Positions 1 through 10,600 of a stretch of DNA of 64,000 nt are shown piece by piece. The notes under the pieces are model-generated. The model did no database searches and was not told where the DNA came from. It was given only the letters and a program-made list of their open reading frames with translations. The stretch is from Pisaster brevispinus. Lineage: Eukaryota > Echinodermata > Asteroidea > Forcipulatida > Asteriidae. Numbering within the stretch: position 1 is the stretch's first letter; the number at the start of each line of letters is the position of its first letter. Both the position numbers and the translations under genes were made by a program. The stretch spans positions 62,001-126,000 of the forward strand of contig JAMKCF010000012.1 in the NCBI GenBank assembly GCA_023634235.1. Reading direction: 5' to 3'.

Positions 1-1
1 A

Positions 2-682
2 TCTCGTTTCACAAAAAAGGTTTCTCCGCCAAACTTACATATTGCCCAGTCTGTTATTAAACCATCTGAATTTGCCCGCAACCTCGGTGTAATTATGGAT
101 TCTTCATTGTGCATGAGTAGACATGTTGATGATGTTTGCAAAGCAGCTCTCATGGCTATCAGAAAAATAGCACAGATTCGCCGCTACCTGGATGAAGCTA
201 CTACTCTTCGTCTTGTTCACGCTTTCGTCACAACTAGACTTGATTCCGGCAATTCTCTTCTGTATGGACTCCCTGATAAAGATCTTGCTAAAATTCAACG
301 TGTACAAAACATTGCCGCTCGCCTCGTTTCTTGCTTGCCTCGTTCTCACCATATTACACCAGTACTAATGAAATTGCATTGGCTCCCAGTTAAGTTTCGT
401 ACAATTTATAAAATTCTTTTGTTAACTTTCAAAGCTCAAACATGTCAATCTCCTGCTTATTTATCTGAACTTGTTCACCATTATTCCCCTACTCGGACTT
501 CATCTCAACAGTCATTGCTTTCATCTACAAGAGCTTCTTCTATTTTTTATGGCCACAGATCATTTTCTTACGCCGCACCATTTCTTTGGAATGGTCTTCC
601 TGTGCATATTCGCCAGGCTAGTTCTTTACACTGTTTTAAGTCTCTGTTAAAAACACATTTGTTTGAAGCTGCTTATTTGTAA
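2..682 (+). pseudogene. non-LTR retrotransposon ORF2 C-terminal part (CR1/L2/jockey-like), cut by window edge
   Basis: The frame is open from base 2 to the TAA at 680-682, so the start lies left of the window; the ATG at 95 is internal. The translation matches the segment following the reverse transcriptase catalytic core in CR1/L2/jockey-type elements. Recognisable blocks are ARNLGVIMDSSL, LDSGNSLLYGLP, QRVQNIAARLV, HITPVLMKLHWLPV, KILLLTFKA, and FLWNGLPVHIR near the end. No RNase H or gag-like part is visible. Copies of this kind are usually 5'-truncated and inactive; whether this one is intact further left cannot be seen. The family-level call is from memory of conserved blocks, so the exact clade is uncertain. 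Confidence 0.85.
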
Positions 683-800
683 TCTGCTTATTTGTAATTG
701 TTTCTTTCACTCTTTGTATATTTTATTGTTCTCTTTATGCGCTTAGAGGCTTATGCATTAGGCGCTTTACAAATGTCTTTATTATTATTATTATTAATGT
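683..800 (+). mobile_element. 3' UTR and ATT-repeat tail of the non-LTR element
   Basis: The stop codon of the reverse transcriptase fragment is followed by about 100 bases ending in GGCGCTTTACAAATG and a run of ATT repeats near 778-797. CR1/L2/jockey-like elements typically end in a short simple repeat rather than poly(A), and a GCGCTTTACAAAT-like sequence precedes it here. The same layout recurs at about 60900-61010 (plus strand) and 30636-30710 (minus strand). Confidence 0.7.
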
Positions 801-941
801 GTTTTTGATCCCCTCAAGTTTATCTTGATTTACAACAGGGCTCGCACACGACACACTGTAATTTTGAGGTAAAACTCAAGGAAAACGAGAAGAATTCATC
901 ATTACTCACGCCACAGGCACACGGAATTACTACTGTTGACT

Positions 942-1011
942 GTCCCAACTATAGTTGGGACGCCCAAACTGTAACACTCAAGTTGGGCCCGGTCCCAACT
1001 ATAGTTGGAAC
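942..1011. repeat. pair of 20-bp palindromes with AACTATAGTT core
   Basis: GTCCCAACTATAGTTGGGAC at 942-961 is a perfect 20-bp palindrome. A second copy at 992-1011 has one mismatch. The 30 bases between them contain further CCCAAACT / AAGTTGGG half-sites. No coding potential. This could be the paired ends of a small transposon; function unknown. Confidence 0.75.
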
Positions 1012-1156
1012 GATTGTCAAGTCGAAGCGGAAAAATTATAAGGATCCTTAACACTTCATAATCTTTACATAATTTATTGTAGCACTTTCTACATCATTGC
1101 GAGTATTTTGTTGTTTTTAAACCTGCAGTAACACTAGTGTTGTCACCAGAGCTTTT

Positions 1157-1642
1157 TTAACCCTAACCCCCATTAGGGTCTCTCTACAAAGCCTGCCAAA
1201 TACAACAGAATGCAACACAGTTGAAATGAGAACCATGCCAAATGCAACAAAATGCAACAAGGGATATTGTTGCTTTGTGCAGGCATGCTGTTTGGGAATG
1301 TACTGAGCAAGGGTGTTTGCCCGGCTAAATGCAACAGTATGCACATAAGTGTAATGTTTAACTGTTATTATACAGTCTTTTGAATATGATTTGAATTATG
1401 ATTTTTACCTAATATTACATCATACTTCTCAATACTTTTCCCATAACAAATATTTTGAAATACCCATTAGAAGTTGTTTAGATACAATAGAAGCACTCAA
1501 ACCTATATGAAGTCACTTCACTGCTGAATGCAACAAATTCAGTCAAAAAATGACATCTGAGTTGACTGCCAAATGCAATGTCAGATCACAACAACTATTA
1601 CCATTTGGTGCATATTGTTGCATTTAGCATGGTTAGGGTTAA
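1157..1642. mobile_element. piggyBac-like MITE, copy 1, flanked by TTAA
   Basis: The element runs 1161-1638. It starts CCCTAACC, ends GGTTAGGG and is bounded on both sides by TTAA (1157-1160 and 1639-1642). TTAA target duplications and CCC-starting ends are hallmarks of the piggyBac superfamily. The interior is rich in AATGCAACA / TGTTGCATT words. It has no transposase, so it would be non-autonomous. An inverted, highly similar copy lies at 60127-60609. Confidence 0.75.
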
Positions 1643-2213
1643 GAACCTGTTAATTTTACAGTTCAGCCAAGCGAAGCGAGGCCCCGAGTGATTGCGTGAG
1701 GCGTTTAGCAGGGGTCCAGGGGGTGCAATCCCTGGCTGGGGTTTATTAGAGCAGCTCCCCCTTTCGGAAAGCATTCACATTTTACACCCTAAAAAGTGCA
1801 TATTTAAGGGTTCTACTTCTAGACCTTTAAAAAATTGTTATGTTGGCATTACAAGCCAGAAAAAATAGGGAAGTGATTTTATATATTTTTAAGTCATCAC
1901 ATTTTTTTGTTCTATTGACTTCTGAACCATACTTTGATTTCATTGAATTCTTTTTATGTTTTCCCTGTCAGTAGGAAGGGTTTGTTGTACGCATGAAAAT
2001 TGTTCAAAATAATACATAAAATCCTTGGATGTCTTAAGAACTTTCATGTAATCACTGTTGAACTGTTTCCACCATTCCAATAAAAACTATAGCCAGCAGA
2101 TGTCAGCTAGTCAACACACTGTCGAGGTTTAATAGAGCACTATACCCACTGCTAAGGGTCACAACACAAGGTCATAAAACCACAAAGACACATGCAGGCT
2201 CTTGGCTTTTGAG
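1643..2213. other. no gene recognised
   Basis: Short AT-rich stretch between two transposon-like elements. It contains a GC-richer patch at about 1665-1750 that reads like repeat-derived sequence, but I could not assign it. No convincing open frame or RNA gene. Confidence 0.5.
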
Positions 2214-2924
2214 ACCCCGTTTACACTAGATCCAGAAAGGTGGATCAGACCCGGGTCTGATCCGGCAATGTGGATTAACGGCTAGTGTAAACGAAAAAAA
2301 GCCGGATCAGACCCGGTTCAAGATCCGGCAATTTTAATCCACCTTTCGAGGAGGGTTGAATCCGGCAATTGGTGGATCAGATCCGGCAAAGTGGATTCCA
2401 AATACAAGTGTAAACGCAAAGGTGGATCAGACACCGCAATTCGATGTGGTCATTTCCGGTTTCGCTTTTTGCTTGTGCTTTGGTGGGACATCCGTCGCTG
2501 TTTATATTTGTGTGTGTGCTGTGTGCACATGGACTGTGCGTGTGTGAAACGTTTTGTTGTTTTCAGCGTCCTTATACATACATCGTTACGTTCGGAGCTT
2601 GCCTTGTTGCTGTATTTTTTTAATTCCCATCTACCAAATATTTCTACCTGCATGGTCGTTGTTTTCCGTATCATTTGCTGTACTGTATTTTCTGCATTCT
2701 ACCTTCGCCTTGATAATGATTATTTCTAGAAGTGGCGCGCTGTAATCGTGACCTTTGAGCTCTTTGCGAGGAGCGGTGAGGTCATGACCAATATACATCC
2801 GGTTCAAAAGTGGGATCGGAGCCAGATCAAGCGCTGGTGTAAACGCGACACAGGATCTTGATCTGCGGTCGTTAAAAAAATGCCGGATCTCAATCCACCT
2901 TTCTGGATCTAGTGTAAACGCGGT
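2214..2924. mobile_element. inverted-repeat DNA transposon / MITE, about 0.7 kb
   Basis: A perfect 28-bp inverted repeat bounds the element: the left arm at 2218-2245 begins CGTTTACACTAGATCC and the right arm at 2893-2920 is its exact reverse complement. With one mismatch the ends extend to about 2214 and 2924. Inside the left end is a perfect 22-bp palindrome at 2242-2263 built on GGATCAGACCC. GATCCGGC-type words recur internally at both ends. I see no transposase and no clear target-site duplication, so I do not assign a superfamily. Short open frames inside (about 2356-2745) have no recognisable product. Confidence 0.75.
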
Positions 2925-4422
2925 GTGAGTGAAGCAAGAGTGTATTACAAACTAAAACAATGTATGACAAATGCAGAGGATTAAGATAAGACATAATTGG
3001 ATCTCAATAGAAGTGTCAATTATTCTCCCAAGACAGCAGGAGGACCAGGCTGGAGATATTTGTTTTCACTGCTGGCAAAAAAGTACTGGTCGCAATGTTG
3101 TAACTTTGCATATGTAACTACTGGTCGGTATTTTTTAGAATCGGTTAGTGCCGACCAGCCCCGACCAGTGTAGTCACAACACTGAGTTAACATGCCCCTC
3201 AGAATTATGTTGAGTTTCTCTCGTAAACAATTTATGAAATATTCTTGTCTGTTTATACATGACGTTTTACAGTTTCACTTTTCACATTAATTTTGCATTA
3301 CACTTTTCACATTAATTTTGCATTAAATTTACTTTAAATAATTTTTGATTTTATGGTTATCATGCAGAAAGTGTTGATCCCAGCATAGAGCAAGGAACCC
3401 AGTCAAGTGCCTGTTAACTTCATGCCAAATGCTGAGTTTTGCCAAACGCTGTCCATTCCTAAAGCCAAATACTGTCCATTCCGCTGGCGTCCATTTTTCA
3501 ACAGCTGTCCGGTAAGTTCTAGGCAAATACTGTGTCTATTCCTGGCAAATTCCGTTCGGTTAGCTTCTTGCCAAATACTACGAATTCCTGTCCATTATGC
3601 CTGGGCACTATTTGGCATCTGACACGGTAATACATCTAGTGTCTTGTGTCCACTGCGCATGCTCAGCGGACACTATTTGGCAGCACACACTTTTTGGCAT
3701 GACACCGACACCGGTTATTTTAAAATAAGTAGGATAATACTGGAATGGCAGTGAACATGCAAGATGACTGTTTTTAACTTTTATTAGTTAAATTGAGAAA
3801 GTTTACAGTGATTATTTTTAGTCTGGTTCCACGCCAAAGTTTTCATTGTGACTTTGTAATCACAAGATCATTAGACGGGAATCAGACCATTTGATTATTT
3901 TATGAATTTTGAACCTTAATTTTTTACTTAATTTTTTGTATCCTCGGGAGCCACAAATCAAAAAAAGTAAAAAAGTAAAATGTAGTAACATTACTACATT
4001 TTGTGACGGGTTGTCAAATGAGACAATTGGGACACGGCAACTTAAGGAAGATTTAATCTGCAAAATAACGAAGACAGAAAAAACTGAACATGTCAATAAT
4101 AATCAAATCAAATTATTTAACAATATATAATAAAATATTAACGAAGAAAACAATTAAAAGAACCTTAAAGGCAAAATATTTACAAACACTGGCTAATAGA
4201 ATAATTCAAATTATGTAAAGGCTGACATGTTTGAATCTAGGTACAGTAGCCTTTAGGGACAAACACTTAATAAGCTGATAACTATACTTCAGAATTATCA
4301 AATTATTCCTTCAAATGATACAACTAAATGAATAATTATTAATCCATAAATCTAACTGTGATTAATCTTTATTATAAGAAAATGATAAGCAAAGAATAAG
4401 AGCAAAATTAAGTGATAACAAG

Positions 4423-4453
4423 AGGTGTTCGTGCACGTATTGCACGAACACCT
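4423..4453. repeat. fold-back repeat, 13-bp arms
   Basis: AGGTGTTCGTGCA at 4423-4435 and its exact reverse complement at 4441-4453 are separated by 5 bases. The same AGGTGTTCGTG sequence forms the ends of a larger element at 13743-14230. This may be a collapsed copy or two abutting ends of that family. Confidence 0.75.
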
Positions 4454-5280
4454 AATTACCTGCAAAATACCGAAGACAGAAACTGAACATGTCAACGTGT
4501 CTTCGTCCAGAAAATAATGGCCAACTGGCCAACCCCACGAAAATTACAAAGGATAGAGTTTTGCTGCGAGGGCGCTGTACAATAAAATTAGCTATACGTC
4601 ATCAAAGTATTTAAAATGCAAATGATTTTTTTGGCGGGGAGGGGACGGGTACTTGATACACTTTTCACAAATATAATATCCTTTTTAATGTAGGAATCAA
4701 TTTATATTATTTAGTTAATTAATAAATTAGAAGAAGTGTATTCTTATCTTTTAGTTTTAAGATGAAGAAATTATTAAAAAGGCCACATTGTGCTCGAACA
4801 TCAGGCATGCTTCATAGACAGGAACTATGCAATTTGCTACGCAGCAATTGTCAGAGTTTGCGGCAGGTAAAAAATGTGGCTACTCCTATACACTTCAAAG
4901 AGGGCGCTATACTGTAGAACGACTTTTTAGTGTTTACTTTGCAAAAATTGCCCATACCGGCAATAGGCATATCCACTATCTAACTTTAACGCTAAAATTA
5001 GACCGGAGAGTTATGACGAATCATGATTTGTTAACTTTCATACTGCCTTACTGGTACTCCAGAGGTAAATTTTGGTTGGTGATTTATTGAGCATTTGAAA
5101 TACACCTAATTATTTCATTAATTCATTAGGACATTTAAGATATTGAAGAAGAAAAAAAGAGCATTGGTAACATGTGGTCTATTGTAGCTTTCATGTAGGT
5201 CTAATGGTGAGGGAAATGACCAAACATGCCAAAAAGCTAAATGGACCTAGTTTATGAGTTACACAACTTGGCTACATTCT

Positions 5281-5432
5281 GCTCAGAACCCTCCTCCCTT
5301 CTCCCCCTCTCCCTTCCCAATCTCCCCCTCCCCCATCTCCCCTCCCCCATCTCCCCCTTCCCTAATCTCCCCTCCCCCTCATCTCCCACCTCTCCCCACA
5401 TCTCCCCCTCCCCCATCTCCCCTCCCCCAACT
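5281..5432 (+). repeat. polypyrimidine tract (CCCCT/CATCTCCCC repeats)
   Basis: About 150 bases made almost entirely of C and T, with imperfect repeats such as CCCTCCCCCATCTCC. Long homopurine/homopyrimidine tracts with mirror symmetry can form triplex DNA in vitro. The two Pro/Ser-rich open frames over it are composition artefacts. Confidence 0.8.
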
Positions 5433-7636
5433 GAGATTGAGAAATATTTCCTGGATAATTAGTTACAAACAATACAACAAATAAGTAACTAATTAGGTAA
5501 TTTATTGAATTTAATTAGTTAGTTGATTGATTTATAAACATTTGTAAAAAAGTAAATAAATATTATTATTATTTTTTTTTTAACAATTTAGGGCCTGCAG
5601 GTTTGCCCACACTAAAATGAGAACTTCTAGTTGCACCACTGATAATGGTACATTGTAGATTAAAACTTCAAAAGGATTCGGAAGTTAGTGGTGCGTTCTT
5701 TAATAATTGAAGTAATGTACTGTACATTACTTCTAAAGGACTTGTTTTTCTGAGTTATACAGAAAGAATAATCTTAGGGTTTCCTAAATGGCACATTTTC
5801 CAAGTCTCTGATATCTTTTAATTTGTTACCCTCTGTTTGAACTGTCCTTGGAATAATCAGTGTGCAATTGGTGTATGGTTAATGGTTTAACAATTTGTGG
5901 TCCAACAACCGAATTGCATTTTGAAAACAATTTTGGAAAAGATTAAAGAAAAGTTTTAAGAAAAAAAGAAAGTTTTTTTTTAAAGTGAATTGTGGGCATA
6001 AAAATGGCCTTTTAATTTCAACTGGAAATGCTACTACTCCAAAAATACAAAATGAAGAAACGACCTTGAGAAACATACAAAATAAAAGAGATGGGCCTAC
6101 AACTGTATAAATAAAAACATGTGAACAAATTAACTGTTCAAAAGGGATGTCAGATATGGAAAGGGGCGGCATTTGAAACACTTCCTGATCCATATTGGTT
6201 TGTGTTCCTTAATTTCATGGACGAGGTGTACTCAGAGGCAGGAAACCAAGCTGAGAATCTTGTAGTGAGTTTATAGCAAACTCCCTACATACATGAACAT
6301 GTAGACCCTGTTTCATGTCTTTAGAAAGACTACAAAATATACTTCTACCTCAAACGACCAAGTACTAACTTGTGTACACAGTGTTCTCCGTTAACAGTGG
6401 TCCGCTGGCCAAATGCCAGTTAAAACACACAAGGTTCAGGGTGGTCTGGCTGGCTAGTTCAGTGTTGAAAAGCATCCCTAGATGTCATTTGAAATATGGT
6501 CTATTAAAAGCTGACGGACTAGTGAAATGGCAAGCTACGTGTAACTGGTCCTGCTGGCCAGTCAATAAAAAAGTTAAGGGCAAACCCCGGTACAGATGTA
6601 TGGTGTCCAAATAATGTAAGGATAAGAAGTTAAATGAAAGATCTACCAGTGTGGGGTATTCATGGTGTGCCCTCAATATGTGTAATTCTTATTCTCCATT
6701 GTTAGTGGGGTTCTTCCATTTTGGAGTTGATTGGGAACTAAAAACATTTATGGCACTAAACATAGGTACATGTAAGGCCTAAACTTTTTCAAATATAACT
6801 TGATGTGCGTGTCAGGCCATTGGACATACATGTACTAAAGAAATGTATGGCATTGTAACCAAATTAAAATAAACACATTGTCCGCACAAAGTTTAGCATG
6901 AAATTTGTTTATGGTTAAACACTTTAAAACTATCATTAGATAGATGTATGTTACACTACAAAGCATAGTGCTTTTCAAGCCTTTGGTCAAATTCCTATCC
7001 GAAAGGCAATTACCTCAATAACTAACAGTTAATCCATCTCAGGTATGGCACCTAGTGGATGCACATTTTTTTCATAAATTTTAAACTGTGGTTACACTAC
7101 ATGTATCTATCAACAAATGACGCCAAGTGTTGTGCACACATTTATTAAAAACTTTTGAGTGAATTTATTCTTTTCAAATGTACAAGTCAAAATGTAAGTC
7201 ATGTTTTACATGGTCACCCGACCAGAGTTTGCCCTTAAATGTTTTAATGACAAGCCAGCAGGACCAGTTTGGTTAACTTGTCATTTCACTATTCTGCCAT
7301 TTTCTTAGCGGTCCATATTACATGTTGTAAAATACAACACAACTAGCCAGCGGGACCACTTTAATACATTACACAATTCCAGGGATTTAAGAGTGAGTGA
7401 GTTGTTGGTGAGATTATGAATTCAGACAATCCTGGTCATATCTCACAAAAGAAAAAAGATTTATGTAACTTGGATTTGGAATGCATTTTAGAAAAATGTT
7501 GCTACACAATAAATGACATACATACTGTACTGTACACCACTATTCTCTTGATTTTAATCTTCCTTCAAAATATAAATAACTAATTTTATTAATGTTTTAC
7601 TTGTTTTGTTTTTGTTTTGGTTTTTTTCCCCTGAAG

Positions 7637-10600
7637 GTAACACCTAGCAGCCATCATGCATCTGAACAGGCGAAGTAAGTCTCGATTACAAGAGACTAGG
7701 TTTTCTAACCTGAAAACAGTGGAAGTTGGACGTGGTCGAAATGGTTATGGCTTCACGATGACTGGCCAACATCCATGTGTTCTAAGTTGTATCTTACCGG
7801 GTAGCCCTTCTGATATCTGTGGATTGAAAGCTGGAGATTGCGTCATGGCTATAAATGGAGAGAATGTCACACGCATAGGTCATGAACAAGTTATTAAATT
7901 GATTGGATCTACCTCGGGAGTACTGAGGCTTACAGTTGCTGAAGTACAGGAATCAGAATCTTCAGATGAAGAGGACTTTGTACCAGTGTCAAGAATCCGA
8001 TATATGAGGTCAAAAAATTTGACACCCTCTGGTAAAAGTAAAAATGTTTTGAGCCAAGATGATCAGCAGACCACAATGTACAAGCAACATCTATTGCAGT
8101 CAAATGCAGGTGCAAATGTTGCCAGTAAGTTTGCACCAGGACACCTTAGTCCTTATAATCAATCAGGTCGTGCTGCAGTTATGCTTAAAAAAAGTGTGAG
8201 CAACTATGATTACACATACTGGAATGGGAAAGAGTTTGAACAAGTCAGGGGTGCTCAAAAACCTAGGAACGTAAAACGTAATTCAGAGAACAAGCATTTC
8301 AGACGTAGAGCATACTCTGCACAAAGCCACTCTAGCTATTACCCTGAAGAAGAAGAAGATGAAAGTGAACTTGCTGATCCAGGGTTACGACCTCTGACCC
8401 CAGTGGAAGTGTCCAATATTATGTATCCCTCACTTCGTTCCCAACCAAAGTCTGGAGCTCAACACAGGAGATTGTCAGCTTCAGGTGAGGAACAAAGAGT
8501 ATTGATGCATGCTGTAGTTGGGTACCTTGGATCTATTGATATTCCTGCGTCTGCAAATTTACCAATGGCAAGTCTGCAAGCTATAAGAGGTTGTGTAAGA
8601 CGTCTACACCTTGAGCAACGTATTCATTCTTTACTGCTGATGGAGATAACAAACAAAGGCGTTTCCCTCATCACTGCCAATCACAAAGTTGCAGTTGTTT
8701 ACCCAGCTGAAAGAATTATATTCTCAGGCATTTGTCCTGATGACAAGCGCTGCTTTGGGATTGTTACCTCACAAAATCCAGACGAAAATTTGGAATCTGC
8801 TGATAGTGATGATGAACCAATTGGTAGCTCCTGCCATGTTTTCATTGTGGATCCTTCTCTGTGTTTACATAATGTCCATCTTGAAATGGCTGCCAGGTTT
8901 GATATCCAGTGTATTCAGGATCCATCAACCAATACATGTCAACAGTTCCCAACATCTTCTCGACCCTTGCTGACGCATATTGCCCAATTACACAGAGAGC
9001 ATGGGGATAGCTTGCATTTTGCTGACTTCTATGGTCAGTCACCATATCCAGTTGGTCCACGAAGATCAAACAGTAACAGTAGTAATAGTGACAGTGGGTT
9101 TGGCAATGGTAAAGAAAATGAAGCCAATGGTCATGGAGAAAGAGTAATAATTGTTGATGTTGCTGGACATATTCGCAATCAACGAACAGCAGGCCAGGGT
9201 TTACATGATGCTTCACCAAACAGACATGTGGTACATGCTGAAATAAACACCTCACAGTCATCGTACTCGATCTCTTCAGCATCATCACCAGAACACTCTC
9301 CACAAAATGCTTTCAAAAATAATACGTCAGCAGGGCGCCTTACGCCACGGGCCAGACCTGATCCTATCTTGAAGGATCTTAATGGACGCCTTACTCCTCA
9401 TTCTAGACCACCTTCAGTTGCTTTGAACACTGCATCTGGACGGTTGACACCTCGAGCCAGACCTGATCCTGTGGGTTTTCATAGCACGCAAATTTTGGTA
9501 GGGTCAAATAAAGAACAGCAACAAACAGTGTTTAAAGAAAGATCTCAAAGTGTTGATATCATGATACAACCCCAGTATCGACCTCCAAACACCAACAACA
9601 CCATCCAAAATCTTCGTTCTCATGTACGAGGGGAGGACCAGGTTCAAGTACAAAAAAGGCAAACCACTTCAAGCAGCGTTAAGGGGAGACCACCAACTGG
9701 AAGACATTCAATGTATGCTAAGATGGATACTGGTCAAAAAAATAGTGAACCAATGAATCACTTAACAGCAGAGGTAGAAGTAAGGAAGAAATTGCCTGTC
9801 CTTCAGAGAGTTGGAGCACCAGTGAAGGTACATAAACAAAAAAGCTATATACAAATATTGGACGTATGTTAGTGCATTGTCGCAGAATATACAAGACTAA
9901 TCATTTCACGAGGCAAAGCTACATGTAAGTGAATGGAAATCCTAAATCCAGATTCTGGGACAATGCTTTATGAAATGCATTCATTTGTTAACTTACACAT
10001 TGATCATTTGTCATTTGAAATTTGTTCACAATAAACACACAAACTCAACCACCCCAACCCACTTTCTGAAAAATCTCAAACCCTCTAAACAATATGGAAG
10101 AGACCATGAATATGTAGACACCAACCTTTTCAACATGACACAACCTTGCCTTGTTTGGACAAATTGGTACTTTCGACTACGATTATTTTGGGAACGATGC
10201 CATTGCTGTGAAGCTTCCAGTAAGAACGCCAATATGAAATTTTAGGGTTGTCGCAGTCAGTAAACACATGGCAAAATAATGGATGAGACGTGACGGGTGT
10301 TTCACCAATTGGATCAAGGGTAATTATACGACTTGCAGTATATTCAATGGGACAAAAAAGGGAACGTACAGTGTGTGATGTGTATGTCATGTATGTGGGC
10401 TGAATGGAAATTTGAATAACCCTTTCATTTGTCGGCTTTCATTATACAGTACCAACACTGATGATACAATTTTATTTTTATTGAAAAAAAAAATTATTGT
10501 AAAATTTTGAAGCTACATATGTACAGTTTATTCATAATGTAAAAATGCAATGTACAAAATAGATTAAGATTGTGGTTGTACAGTACATGTATGTCATCTG

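Larger units (their letters stand above)
3000..7636. other. upstream flank or 5' non-coding intron of the RGS12-type gene; no coding sequence recognised
   Basis: No conserved protein-coding exon found on either strand. Contents: a cluster of GCCAAAT / ATTTGGC words at about 3413-3700, a fold-back repeat at 4423-4453, a C-rich pyrimidine tract at about 5281-5432, and short simple repeats. Because the first coding exon at 7637 is preceded by a splice acceptor-like sequence, at least one non-coding first exon of the RGS12-type gene probably lies in or before this stretch. I could not locate it. Confidence 0.5.

Noticed and set aside
1117..1344. Minus-strand open frame similar to the frame at 60491-60718
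   Set aside because: The similarity is DNA-level identity of two MITE copies; the frames run past the element ends into unrelated flanks and encode no known protein.
2356..2745. Short hydrophobic/Cys-rich open frames in both strands
   Set aside because: They lie inside the inverted-repeat element 2214-2924, overlap each other in several frames and match no family.
5241..5484. Pro/Ser-rich open frames
   Set aside because: Pure consequence of the polypyrimidine tract; two frames are open at once.
8842..9303. 153-codon minus-strand open frame
   Set aside because: It is antisense to the PTB-containing exon of the RGS12-type gene, whose plus-strand frame is strongly conserved.
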